From NCBI RefSeq assembly GCF_023898865.1, contig NZ_JAGSOV010000070.1, positions 40,507-104,506 on the forward strand: a DNA stretch of 64,000 bases, read 5' to 3'. This DNA is from Pseudonocardia humida. Its GTDB lineage: Bacteria; Actinomycetota; Actinomycetes; Mycobacteriales; Pseudonocardiaceae. The notes under the pieces are model-generated. The model had not been told where the DNA came from. It saw nothing but the letters and a program-made list of their open reading frames with translations, and ran no database searches. This document shows positions 17,239 through 25,832 of this stretch, in pieces (position 1 is the first letter of the stretch; each line of letters opens with the position of its first letter). The translations under genes were made by a program, and so were the position numbers.

Positions 17239-17796
17239 GTGATCGCCGACCAGGTTCCGCCCGCCACTCACGGCGGACCGCGGCTGCCCACATGGATCGT
17301 GGCGTGGCTGACGGTCTCGGCGGTCGTCCAGGCCTACGACGCCTGCTACGTGCTCCTCGGACCGCTTTCCCACGCCGGGGGACCGCTCGTCGCACTGTGG
17401 CCCGCGCACGTGTTCTATGGAACGTTCGACCACCGATACGCGCAGTTCGACGCGTTCGGCAGCGCGCAGAGCTGGGGCAACCTGGTCGAGGTCGTTCTCA
17501 TCCTGTGGGCGCTGCTCCACGCGCGACGCTGGTCGGGGCTCGTCGTGGCGCTGCTGGTCAGCGTGGCCACCTTCTGGAAGACCGTGGTCTACTTCCTCGT
17601 CGAGGCGGCCAGCGGTCTGGAGATGACGCGGCATTCGCTGGACCGGGGCGATCTGACCGGGTTCCTGCTCGTGGCGGTGCTCCCCAATCTGCTGTGGATC
17701 GTCTTCCCCTTGGCGGTGATCATCGTTCTCGGGCGCCGCGTGATCGGTGTCGGACGGGCGCTCGAGACGACGAACATCGCGGCGCACGTGCCGTGA
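17239..17796 (+). CDS. EBP-like (EXPERA-type) integral membrane protein
   Basis: The protein has 185 aa with about five membrane segments. Comparison from memory with eukaryotic emopamil-binding protein shows matching order: FYGTFDHRYAQFD, then NLVEVVLILWALL with an intramembrane Glu, then VSVATFWKTVVYFLVE with a second Glu, then PNLLWIVFPLAV. In EBP, a sterol delta8-delta7 isomerase, acidic residues at comparable places protonate the sterol. The GTG start follows no strong ribosome site. In a bacterium the substrate is unknown, perhaps a steroid or other isoprenoid. Confidence 0.6.
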   Translation: MIADQVPPATHGGPRLPTWIVAWLTVSAVVQAYDACYVLLGPLSHAGGPLVALWPAHVFYGTFDHRYAQFDAFGSAQSWGNLVEVVLILWALLHARRWSGLVVALLVSVATFWKTVVYFLVEAASGLEMTRHSLDRGDLTGFLLVAVLPNLLWIVFPLAVIIVLGRRVIGVGRALETTNIAAHVP

Positions 17797-17857
17797 ACGG
17801 TGGGAGGAACTCCGTGAACCGGGACGAGCCGACTCGAGGGACGGCAGACAGCCCGCG

Positions 17858-18100
17858 GTGGCCGGACTGACCTACGACCCGGACATGGGCGGCGGGTGCA
17901 CCGTCATCGAGACCGACCGCGACGGCGCCCAGCTCAACGAGTACGTCGGCATCGCCGGCACCTCCACCGACTGCGGGGCGGCATCACGCCTGGAACACCT
18001 GGCTGACCTGCGAGGAGGACAGCACCCGGGCCGGCGAGGACAGCCCGCACGTCGACGACCTGTCCCGCGGCACCGGATCGGCACCACCTACCGGTCGGGG
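17858..18100 (+). pseudogene. phoX: PhoX-type phosphatase (DUF839) relic
   Basis: VAGLTYDPDMGGGCTVIETD and EYVGIAGTSTDCG are typical of PhoX-family alkaline phosphatases. After a one-base shift the expected GGITPGT follows, and after another TWLTCEEDSTRAGED. Only about 75 of roughly 650 codons survive. The remaining stretch to 18174 is empty. Confidence 0.65.
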
Positions 18101-18174
18101 TGACCAGCACGTCGTGGCCGTACGTCGTCGCGTCCACCAGTCGCCATCGGCTGGGCTGAGCTGGGCGCCGAGTG

Positions 18175-18876
18175 TCAGTGCGCAGGTTCACCTCCGGTGT
18201 CGGTGCGCAGCGCCGGGGCCACGCGGGAGATGCGGTCGGCGAGGGTGTCCACGACTCGGTCAAAGGCGGCGTCCTCGCCGGTGCGCACCGGGTCGGATAC
18301 CGACCAGTGCAGGTGCTGGGCGTCGGGAACGGCTGCCAGTTCTTCGTGCGCTGCGTCGCAGACCGTGATGACCACATCGGCCGGGTCGAGGACGTCGTCG
18401 ACGTGCCGCGGTGCGTGTGGCGCCAGTGCCAGGCCTCGACGACGTGCAACGGCGATTGCGCCGGGGTGGACCTCTGGCGCGGGGTGAGTGCCTGCCGAGG
18501 TCGCCGGGACCGGGCTGGTGCTGTTCCAGAGCGCGGCCGCGAGCTGCGAACGCGCGGAGTTCTGCGTGCACACGAACACCACCCGCATCGCATCGCGCAC
18601 GGCCACCGGCCGCAGCGCGTCCAGCGCGCCCGGCACGAGCGCGAGGTAGGTGCGCCTCCGGTCGGCCTCCGAGCGGTGCCGCGACACGACACCGACCCGC
18701 TCCAGCACCCGCACGTGGTGGGCCATCAGGTTCGAGGGCATGTCCAGCAGCCGCTGCAGCTCGGTGGGTGAGGCCTCACCGAGCAGCAGCGCGTCCACGA
18801 TCGCCAGCCGACCCTCGTCGCCCAACGCGGCGTGCAGCGCGGCGCGCGCGGCTGTGGGCAGAGGCTCCCTCTTCAT
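18175..18876 (-). CDS. ArsR repressor fused to arsenate-reductase/LMW-phosphatase domain
   Basis: The protein has 233 aa. Residues about 5-85 are an ArsR winged helix (HAALGDEGRLAIVDALL, HHVRVLERVGVVSRHRS). Residues about 100-225 are a low-molecular-weight phosphatase/ArsC domain with the P-loop FVCTQNSARSQ (CX5R) and DPADVVITVCD. Such fusions couple sensing with arsenate reduction. I chose the ATG at 18876 (MKREPLP) over one 36 bp earlier, because the operator-like element TTGACTCAA-N5-ACTGAGC begins exactly there. It is divergent from arsC, which has the same element. No clear ArsR metal-binding CxC is visible in the HTH domain, so the inducer site is uncertain. Confidence 0.85.
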   Translation of the reverse strand: MKREPLPTAARAALHAALGDEGRLAIVDALLLGEASPTELQRLLDMPSNLMAHHVRVLERVGVVSRHRSEADRRRTYLALVPGALDALRPVAVRDAMRVVFVCTQNSARSQLAAALWNSTSPVPATSAGTHPAPEVHPGAIAVARRRGLALAPHAPRHVDDVLDPADVVITVCDAAHEELAAVPDAQHLHWSVSDPVRTGEDAAFDRVVDTLADRISRVAPALRTDTGGEPAH

Positions 18877-18896
18877 TGACTCAATCTCTACTGAGC
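18876..18896. promoter_or_regulatory. Ars operator copy 1
   Basis: TTGACTCAA-N5-ACTGAGC abuts the start codon of the ArsR-ArsC fusion gene. It contains CTCA-N8-TGAG symmetry, as in ArsR/SmtB operators, and is repeated at 19058 with identical conserved bases. Confidence 0.65.
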
Positions 18897-19057
18897 GAGT
18901 GGAGCTGGTCAAGTCGTATGTGATCAGATCCCTGCTTCTCCAGGTGAGCCGGCACCGCCAGGCGCACGTCCGTCCGCAGCGCGAGGTCTCGGTGGCCGCG
19001 CTGCGCGGCGTCCTTCGGGCTCGCGGGACTTGACGCCCCAGCTCTCCTCATCCAAAG

Positions 19058-19078
19058 TTGACTCAACACTGACTGAGC
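19058..19078. promoter_or_regulatory. Ars operator copy 2
   Basis: This is the same TTGACTCAA-N5-ACTGAGC arrangement and orientation as at 18876, 59 bp before the arsC start. The match is 16 of 16 defined bases with equal spacing. It is probably the ArsR fusion's site for repressing arsC. Confidence 0.65.
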
Positions 19079-19136
19079 TATCTCCTGCACCGCGCGCATG
19101 CCTGCCCGCCCTCTACCCGTTGACCCGGAGGTTCTG

Positions 19137-19793
19137 ATGACCAGCACCTGGCACCGCGAGACCCTGTCCATCGACCAGCAACTGGCGTTGAAGACCGCAG
19201 CCCGGCACCTGGCACGGGAGTTCGACGGAACCTTCGGCACCGAGACGATCGAGCGGTTCCTCCACACCTCCTACGACGACTTCGCCAGCCGCGCCGTCGT
19301 GCTCAACTTCCTGCCGCTGCTGGCCGAGAAGTTCGCCCGCCAGCGCCTGCGCGCCCTGGCCAAGGTCGAGGGCAAGAGCCACGACGGCCGCCCGACGGTC
19401 CTGTTCCTGTGCACCCACAACGCCGGGCGCTCGCAGATGGCCCTCGGGTTCTTCCAGCACCTGGCCGGCGAGCGCGCGGTCGCCTGGTCCGGCGGCTCCG
19501 AGCCGGCCAGCACCATCAACACCGCAGCGGTCGACGCGATGCGCGAGCGCGGCATCGACATCAGCGCCGAGTTCCCCAAGCCGTGGACCGACGAGATCGT
19601 CCGCGCCGCCGACGTCGTCATCACCATGGGCTGCGGTGACGCCTGCCCCGTCTTCCCCGGGCGCCGCTACGAGGAATGGGTCCTCGACGACCCGGCCGGC
19701 ATGGGCCTGGACGATGTCCGACCCATCCGCGACGACATCGAACGCCGCGTCCGCCAGCTGCTCGCCACGCTCGACGTCCCGGTCGGGAGTTGA
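19137..19793 (+). CDS. arsC: Arsenate reductase ArsC with N-terminal helical domain (mycothiol type)
   Basis: The protein has 218 aa. Residues about 1-75 form a helical domain (LAREFDGTFGTETIERFLH), as found in actinobacterial mycothiol-dependent arsenate reductases. Residues about 80-215 are the LMW-phosphatase fold with P-loop FLCTHNAGRSQMALGFFQ and the VVITMGCGDACPVFPG loop. The ATG at 19137 has GGAGG at the right spacing. It should reduce arsenate to arsenite using mycothiol and mycoredoxin. No arsB or acr3 efflux gene is found beside it. Confidence 0.88.
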   Translation: MTSTWHRETLSIDQQLALKTAARHLAREFDGTFGTETIERFLHTSYDDFASRAVVLNFLPLLAEKFARQRLRALAKVEGKSHDGRPTVLFLCTHNAGRSQMALGFFQHLAGERAVAWSGGSEPASTINTAAVDAMRERGIDISAEFPKPWTDEIVRAADVVITMGCGDACPVFPGRRYEEWVLDDPAGMGLDDVRPIRDDIERRVRQLLATLDVPVGS

Positions 19794-19854
19794 CCGTGCA
19801 CCTGGTCGTGGTCGGTGATGGAGACACCGGCACCGACGGCGGCGAAGCCCGATG

Positions 19855-20016
19855 ACGGGAATCTCCTGCGCGTCGCCGCGCCCCACGTCGAGGTCCACTC
19901 GGCGGGCACCAACCCGGGCGCCACCTTGAACTCGCTGTCGGTGCAGGTGCTCGCTCGCTGAGGCCGGCGTCGACATCAGCACCGAAGTGCCCGAACTCGC
20001 GGTGATCAACGCCACC
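19855..20016 (+). pseudogene. Second arsenate-reductase (LMW phosphatase) relic
   Basis: LLRVAAPHVEVHSAGTNPGA followed by LNSLSVQVLA and, after a frameshift, EAGVDISTEVPEL matches the second quarter of LMW-phosphatase ArsC proteins. It lacks the P-loop and the C-terminus. It may be the remains of a longer ars operon. Confidence 0.6.
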
Positions 20017-20106
20017 GTCTGCCCCGTCCGGCCTCTGGGGGAACAGGGGTTCGATCCGTGCCCGGGCCTTGTCGGTCAGCTCGCCTCTGCCCACCACCCA
20101 AGGCAT
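20017..20106 (-). mobile_element. IS5-family transposase N-terminal scrap
   Basis: The minus strand starts MPWVVGRGELTDKARARIEP, the typical N-terminus of IS5-type (DUF4096) transposases. It breaks off at the ArsC relic after about 30 codons. Nothing is seen between 20107 and 20200. Confidence 0.6.
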
Positions 20107-20200
20107 GATCCTCGACGTCAGGTCAGCCACTGGCCCGGTTGTGACGACGAGCGGCGTGGCTCTTGGCGGGTCGACGCGGGCAGGACGCGCACAGCGCGGT

Positions 20201-20557
20201 TCAGGACCTGGTGAGGTGGGCGATCACCGCGTCGAACTCCGTCGTGGGCGAGAAGTCGACGTAGGCGCAGTCGGTGAGGGCGAACGGCGCGTGCCCGGGC
20301 GCCCAGTAGAAGGCCTCTCCCGCCTCGTAGGTGCGGTCGCCGCCGGGCACCCGCATCAGCAGGCGGCCCTCCAGCATGTAGCCCCAGTGCGGGCAGGGGC
20401 AGGAGTCGCCCTCGAGGCCGACGAGGGCGGGCCCGAGGTCGGTGCCCTCGGCGAGGCGGATGAACGAGACGGTCATCTCCCCGACCTGGCTCAGGCGGAC
20501 CTCGACGTTGTCGTCCTTGATCACGACCGGGACGGTTCCGGGGGTGAGGGTCTGCAC
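20201..20557 (-). CDS. Cupin-domain protein
   Basis: The protein has 118 aa forming a single cupin. Its metal-site region is CPCPHWGYMLEGRLLMRV, with only one histidine there, plus YEAGEAFYWAPGHAPF. Ligand and function are unknown; similar small cupins occur as stand-alone sensors or isomerases. The GTG at 20557 follows AAGGAG six bases upstream, preferred over an in-frame ATG 36 bp earlier. It lies 74 bp downstream of the SARP regulator on the same strand and may be co-transcribed with it. Confidence 0.75.
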   Translation of the reverse strand: MQTLTPGTVPVVIKDDNVEVRLSQVGEMTVSFIRLAEGTDLGPALVGLEGDSCPCPHWGYMLEGRLLMRVPGGDRTYEAGEAFYWAPGHAPFALTDCAYVDFSPTTEFDAVIAHLTRS

Positions 20558-20631
20558 GGCTGCTCCTTCGGGGCGTACGGGACGGGTACGCACCGGAGGG
20601 TGTCAGCCGGGTGTTCCTGGAACGTTCCTGA

Positions 20632-23600
20632 TCATCGGAGTCGGGCCGAGCCGTTCGCGAGCGTGGTGCAGCGCGCCTCGTCGAGGCGCTGGCCCGCCGC
20701 CGCGAACCCCGCTGCCGCCGCCGCGAAGTGCGGTGCCGCCCGTTCGCCGGCCGCCTGCGCCCGGTGCCCCCGGACCTCCTGCAGGGCCGCGTCCCAGCCC
20801 GGCAGCCGCATCACCACGTCGGCCAGCCACTGCGCGATCGTCTCGTACTCGGCCGCCCGGTCGAGGTCCCCGGCGCGGGCCGCGGCGATCGCCCCCGGGA
20901 CGACGAGGGTGATCCGGCAGCCGGGACAGGTCTCCAGCGGCCCGCGCACGGCGTCCTCGGCGTCGTCGAGGACGGCCAGCGCCGCGTCCGGGTCCGCGGC
21001 CGCGGCGATCCGCGTCCCGTAGATGCGGTCCAGCAGGTGGAAGCCGACGTCGGACTCGCGGGCGACGGCGAGTGCCTCGTCGAGCAGCACCTCAGCCCCC
21101 CGGAGATCACCCCGGTACAGCGCGGCCTCCGCCAGGCGCTGCAGCGCGAGGGACTCCCCGACCGCGCCGCCGTTCGCCCGGCTGAGCCGGGCCGCCTCGG
21201 CCAGGTCCGTCTCGGCCTCGGTCAGCCGGCCCGACAGCAGCAGCGCCTCGCCGCGCAGGGTCACCGCGTACGCGCGGCCGCGAGCCGCGCCGAGCCGCTC
21301 GGCCTCCGCGGCGAAGGCGTCGGCGAAGGCGATGACGTCGGGGTACGGCCGGGCGCCGTAGAGCAGGCGCTGGTTGATGCACAGGTGCCCGTCGAAGACG
21401 GCGGTGGCCAACTCGGGCAGGGCCGCGGTCTCGAGGAGGTCGGCGTGGACGCTGGCGCGGAGCTCACCGCGCGCGTGCGCCGCCGCGGCCTGCGCCCACG
21501 AGGCGATGACCAGGGACGGCGCGTCGCCCGACTCCAGCGCGAGCCGCCGGCTCTCGGCGGCCTTCGCGGTGCCCGTCTCCGGGTCGGCGAACCCCAGCAC
21601 GGCAGCGCCCGCCCAGGCGAGGGCGTGCGCGAGCCGACCTTCCACGGTCACCGGTGCGAGTCCCCGCATGGTGCGCAGCGCACCGGGCGGGTCGCCCCGC
21701 TTGATCTGGGCGAGTGCCTGCTTGGACCGGATCTCCTGGGCCGCCGGCTCCCCGACGGCCTCCGCCGCGAGCCCGTACGCCGCGGGCGCCCGCATGTCGC
21801 CGAGCGCGTCGAGGGCCTCGGCGCGCAGGCAGAGCGCGTCCGGGTGCCGGGCGTCGTGGCCCAGCAGCGTGTCGAGGTGGCGCAGGGCGTCGGCGAACGC
21901 GCCCGGGCCGGCGGCGCGGCGGGCGGCGGCGAGCAGCCAGCCGACCGCCTCGTCGGGTCGGTCGCCGTCGAGCCAGTGCCGAGCGACCAGGGCTGGTTCG
22001 GCGCCGGCGCCGGCCAGCCGGCGCGCGATGTCGCGGTGCATCGCGATCCGGTGGTGCGGGGGCACCTCCTCGGCCAGTGCCCGCCGGACCAGCTCGTGGC
22101 GGAACCGGTAGCGTCCGTCCACGACTACCAGCGCCCCCGCCTCCAGACCGGCGTCCAGCAGCGCGAACGCGTCCGACTCGGCCAGCCCGGTCAGCGCGAG
22201 CACACCACCGGGGTCGAGGTCGCCGCCGGCCACGGCGATCCGGCGGAGCATGGCGGTGGTGGCGGCGTCGAGGTCGAGGAACCGCGTGGTGACCGTCTCC
22301 CACACCGACCGCGGTACGGCCAGCGCATCGCCGGCACCGCCGGCGCGGACCAGCTCCAGGGCGAAGAACGGGTTGCCCTGCGCGGTCTCCACGATCCGGG
22401 TCATCACCCGGTCGTCGGGCGGCTCCGGTGCACCGGCCACCACCAGCGCCTCGAGGTCCTCGCGCGGCATCGGGCCGAGGTCGATCACGACGCCGCGCCC
22501 GGCCCGCTCCAGGCCGGCGACGCCCTGGGCCAGGGCCGCCCGGACCGGCTCCGGGCGGTGGGCGAGGGCTACGAGCAGCGGTCGCGGTCCGCCGGTCCGG
22601 GCGAGCTGGGCGCACGCCTCGGTCGTGGCGTCGTCGGCGAGGTGGGCGTCGTCCACGACCAGCAGGGCGCCCGCGGGTGTCGCGGCGACCATCAGCAGCC
22701 GGTGCACGGCGCCGATGACCATGTGCCGGTTCAGGCCCTGCTCGGGCGGCTGCGCCGGGCGAGCCAGCGGGGTCAACCCGGCGAGCACCGAACGGGTGGA
22801 GCCGGGAACGGCGTCGAGCAGGCTCCGGTCCCGGCGGAGCAGGTCCTCCACGGCGGCGGCGAGCGGCGCGTACGGGCCACTACCGGAGACCGCCACCACG
22901 CTCACCACGAGCCTCCCCGACCGGGCCGCCATCGCCGTGACCTGCGCGCAGAGCGCGGACTTGCCGATGCCCGCCGGCCCCCGGACCACCAGCGCGCCCG
23001 GCTCCGCACCGCGCAGAGCGACCGCGGCGCGGGCCAGCTCCACCTGCCGCCCGACGTACGCGGTCGAGGCCGGCCCGAGCCCGGCGACGCACTCCTCGTA
23101 CAGCGCCTGGCTCCGGGGGCCGGGGGCCAGGCCGAGCTCGCGCTCCAGGCTCGTCCGCAGCCGCCCGTACCAGCGGATCGCGGCGTGCCGGTGGCCGGCC
23201 CGCAGGGCGTCACGCATCAGCACCTGGTGGGCCTGCTCGTCGGTGGGCTCGACCTCGACGAGCCGCCGCCACTGCCCGGCGAGCCGCAGCACCTCGACCT
23301 GCAGCGCGTGCACCCGCGCCCGGGAGCCCTGCGTCCACTCCTCGTACCGGGCGTCGGGCAGTAGCTCCCCGGTGCACGCCCCGGCCGCCGCCGCGGCGGC
23401 GGCCGGGCTCCGGGAGCGCAGCGCCGCCTCCGCGAGCCGGCAGAACAGCGCGGCATCGACCTCGACGGCGACCTCGGCGGACGGGAGCAGTGCGACCCGG
23501 CCGCCACCGAGGACGACGGCATCCGGTCGGCCGAGTGCCTGGCGGGCCTGGTGGGCCGACTTCCGCAGGTTCGCCGCACCCGCCTCCGGCGTGAGGTGCG

Positions 23601-23811
23601 GCCACAGCGCCTCGACGACCTGGTCGCGCTGCAGGCGCCGGTGCTCGGCGAGCGCGAGCAGCTGCACCAGCTCGGCCGCCCGGCGCCCCGGCCAGGCATC
23701 CCGGTCCACCTCGCGGTCGCCGACGACGACGCGGAACGTTCCGAGCAGCTCGATGCGCACGCGCTCGGTCGGCTCCCCGGCGTCCGCCACGGCGCTCATG
23801 GTGTCGGACAT
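20632..23811 (-). CDS. SARP/AfsR-type regulator with BTAD, AAA ATPase and TPR-like domains
   Basis: The protein has 1059 aa. An OmpR-like DNA-binding domain comes first (about residues 18-105, LLGTFRVVVGDREVD and RDQVVEALWP). A BTAD helical domain follows (about 110-255), then a P-loop ATPase with Walker A RGPAGIGKSAL (about 273-283) and Walker B LLVVDDAHLAD (about 390). The rest (about 600-1059) is Ala-rich helical repeat. Large SARP proteins control secondary metabolism or stress clusters, but no biosynthetic cluster is next to it. The start at 23811 has no strong ribosome site; an ATG four codons inside is possible. Confidence 0.88.
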   Translation of the reverse strand: MSDTMSAVADAGEPTERVRIELLGTFRVVVGDREVDRDAWPGRRAAELVQLLALAEHRRLQRDQVVEALWPHLTPEAGAANLRKSAHQARQALGRPDAVVLGGGRVALLPSAEVAVEVDAALFCRLAEAALRSRSPAAAAAAAGACTGELLPDARYEEWTQGSRARVHALQVEVLRLAGQWRRLVEVEPTDEQAHQVLMRDALRAGHRHAAIRWYGRLRTSLERELGLAPGPRSQALYEECVAGLGPASTAYVGRQVELARAAVALRGAEPGALVVRGPAGIGKSALCAQVTAMAARSGRLVVSVVAVSGSGPYAPLAAAVEDLLRRDRSLLDAVPGSTRSVLAGLTPLARPAQPPEQGLNRHMVIGAVHRLLMVAATPAGALLVVDDAHLADDATTEACAQLARTGGPRPLLVALAHRPEPVRAALAQGVAGLERAGRGVVIDLGPMPREDLEALVVAGAPEPPDDRVMTRIVETAQGNPFFALELVRAGGAGDALAVPRSVWETVTTRFLDLDAATTAMLRRIAVAGGDLDPGGVLALTGLAESDAFALLDAGLEAGALVVVDGRYRFRHELVRRALAEEVPPHHRIAMHRDIARRLAGAGAEPALVARHWLDGDRPDEAVGWLLAAARRAAGPGAFADALRHLDTLLGHDARHPDALCLRAEALDALGDMRAPAAYGLAAEAVGEPAAQEIRSKQALAQIKRGDPPGALRTMRGLAPVTVEGRLAHALAWAGAAVLGFADPETGTAKAAESRRLALESGDAPSLVIASWAQAAAAHARGELRASVHADLLETAALPELATAVFDGHLCINQRLLYGARPYPDVIAFADAFAAEAERLGAARGRAYAVTLRGEALLLSGRLTEAETDLAEAARLSRANGGAVGESLALQRLAEAALYRGDLRGAEVLLDEALAVARESDVGFHLLDRIYGTRIAAAADPDAALAVLDDAEDAVRGPLETCPGCRITLVVPGAIAAARAGDLDRAAEYETIAQWLADVVMRLPGWDAALQEVRGHRAQAAGERAAPHFAAAAAGFAAAGQRLDEARCTTLANGSARLR

Positions 23812-24215
23812 CGCGGCTGCGCGACAGTCGCCTGGCCGGGCAGCCGTCAGGGGCGGCAGGGGCGGGATGGTGTCGCGCGTGGACTCGGCTCGCCGACCCC
23901 GGAGGCCGGCGCCGACATATCTCGCAGAACTACAGGCGCCGCGGGCGGGCGGCCGAAGGCTCTCTGAGGGCGTGCCTGGACGGGCAGCTCCGGATCCCGC
24001 GCGGTGCCGGACACGGGTTGCGGCCAGCGCACCACCCGGTCGGGTGCGATCGTGTGCGTCCTCGCCGACCGGCGACCGCGTGGTGATCCAGGAGGCGCTG
24101 CACCGCCTCGCGATCTACCCGTACTGCCCGGATGACCGTGCTCGGGCCTACGACGACCAGGTGAATAAGGTAACGCGCTGTAGCTGTAGCGTGAGCTGGA
24201 GCGAAGGGTGTACGC
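23812..24215. other. Intergenic stretch between SARP and methyltransferase genes
   Basis: This 404-bp stretch between divergent genes must hold both promoters. A coding-like bit at 24067-24165 (DRVVIQEALHRLAIYPYC) recalls the first helix of SnoaL-like proteins and may be a relic. A short tandem TGTAGC repeat lies near 24180. No operator palindrome was found. Confidence 0.3.
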
Positions 24216-25031
24216 GTGGCGGAGAGCGATGCGGAGTTCGATCTGCAGACCGACCGGGCACACGGCGCCCGGATCTACGACTACATCCTCGGCGGCAAGG
24301 ACAACTATCCCGCTGACCGGGAGGCCGGTGACAACTCGCTCAAGGTCTGGCCCGCGCTACGCGTGCACATGAACGCCAACCGGGCCTTCATGCATCGGGT
24401 GGGTCGCTACCTGGCCGCCGAGTGCGGCGTGGCGCAGTTCCTCGACATCGGGACGGGGATCCCCACCTCGCCGAACCTGCACGACGTCGTCCAGCTCATC
24501 AACCCGGCCGCACGGGTCGTCTACACCGACAACGATCCCATCGTGCTCGCGCACGCCCGTGCGCTGATGGTCGGGACCCCTGAGGGGCGCACGGCCTACA
24601 TCGACGCCGACATGCGCGACCCGCAGACCATCCTGTCGGCCCCCGAGTTCCGCGAGGTCCTCGACCTGGACCGCCCGATCGGACTCCTGCTGATCGCGAT
24701 CGTGCACTTCATCGAAGACGACGCCGAGGCCTACCGCGTGGTCAACCAGGTGGTCGACGTACTGCCCAGCGGCAGTTACCTGGCCATGTCGATCGCCACC
24801 GACGAGTTCGACCCAGTGCCACTGGCCGAGGTGCGACGCCAGTACTACGAGTACGGCGAGACCCTCGTGTTCCGCGAGCGCGCCCGGGCACTGCGCTTCT
24901 TCGACGGCCTGGACCTGGTGGAGCCCGGGCTCGTGCAGGTCCACAAGTGGCACCCCGACAACGCAGTCGACATCGGGGCGGTCGCCGACAGGGACATCGC
25001 CATGTACGGCGCAGTCGCGCGCAAGCCCTGA
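24216..25031 (+). CDS. SAM-dependent methyltransferase (DUF574/Methyltransf_19 family)
   Basis: The protein has 271 aa of the actinobacteria-specific family PF04672: the N-terminal ARIYDYILGGKDNYPADREA motif, QFLDIGTGIPTSPNLHDV (SAM-binding loop), VVYTDNDPIVLAHARAL, and the end region MYGAVARKP. Streptomycetes and relatives carry many paralogues of unknown substrate. The GTG start is set by the family N-terminus; a GAGCGAAG-like sequence lies upstream. It is monocistronic. Confidence 0.92.
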   Translation: MAESDAEFDLQTDRAHGARIYDYILGGKDNYPADREAGDNSLKVWPALRVHMNANRAFMHRVGRYLAAECGVAQFLDIGTGIPTSPNLHDVVQLINPAARVVYTDNDPIVLAHARALMVGTPEGRTAYIDADMRDPQTILSAPEFREVLDLDRPIGLLLIAIVHFIEDDAEAYRVVNQVVDVLPSGSYLAMSIATDEFDPVPLAEVRRQYYEYGETLVFRERARALRFFDGLDLVEPGLVQVHKWHPDNAVDIGAVADRDIAMYGAVARKP

Positions 25032-25184
25032 CCCACACCAACGCGCGATCACCGCTGGGTGCGATTCGGCAGGCCACCGCGGACCAGGGTCCGCCGGTCT
25101 GCCGTGTGGATGCCCGAACCCGGCTCACGCCGCTGACCCGCTGCTTCCTCACGGGCCCGAACCCGACATGATCCTCCGGTGGCT

Positions 25185-25420
25185 GAAGCGGTGCAGCGGG
25201 CCACCGCGATGCCCTTCCGGTTCAGCTGCAGCCACACCTTGCGCGCCCCGTAGGCTCCGAAGTTGTCCTCGTGGACACGCACGATCTCGGCCTTGAGCGC
25301 CTCGTCATGGCGCTGGCGCGCCGACCGGGGCGCGGTGTCGTGCAGGGCGGCGTAGTAGGTCGATGGGGCGATCGGGCAGCCGTGCTCGCAGGGCACTCTG
25401 CGGATTGACTCGATTCCCCC
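25185..25420 (-). mobile_element. IS3-family OrfB fragment
   Basis: The minus strand reads ESIRRVPCEHGCPIAPSTYY, LKAEIVRVHEDNFGAYGARK and QLNRKGIAVARCT, the N-terminal HTH_21 part of IS3-type transposases. It ends abruptly before the integrase core. The 25032-25184 stretch and 25421-25832 show no intact gene; a degenerate P-loop-like string is discussed under rejected items. Confidence 0.8.
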
Positions 25421-25832
25421 TTTCAGCCGGGCCACGACCCGATGGGCTGGGCGGGTTCGGCCGGTGTCAAGGGGCTGGGCGACGTTGCGCCGCGCGTGCG
25501 GCGATGTGGTGGCCGACGCGGTCAACGTCCACCTCCGGTCGGTTCCGCCGCCCACGGTCAGCAGCGGCGCCGGCCGACGTCGAGCGACGACACCATCCCG
25601 CCGAAGCACTGCTCCGGGTCCTCGACCCGGCTCTCCGGACGGCTGAGGTTCGCCTGCCTCCGGTCGACGAGAAGCGCATCCGCGGTCCCGCCACCCTGCG
25701 ATCTACTCGACGGCGCCTCGAACACGTCGCTGGTCGGGCCGCCCGGAGTCGGCACGACCATCGTCGCCACCGCGCGCGCCCGCGGCGTGATCGACCAGCG
25801 CCGGCGGGCTCCGACGGGCGGCGCAGCGCCGG

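Noticed and set aside
24067..24165. SnoaL-like first helix in the SARP/methyltransferase gap
   Set aside because: About 30 codons with weak resemblance. It has no start and no conserved core, so it is mentioned only in the intergenic entry.
20728..24200. Long plus-strand frames opposite the SARP gene
   Set aside because: They mirror the codon bias of the SARP gene on the other strand, have no start signals and show no domain.
25690..25800. P-loop-like string LVGPPGVGTTIV on the plus strand
   Set aside because: It resembles an IstB Walker A but the key Lys is Thr, and only about 30 codons are protein-like. It is too short to call an IS21 relic with confidence.
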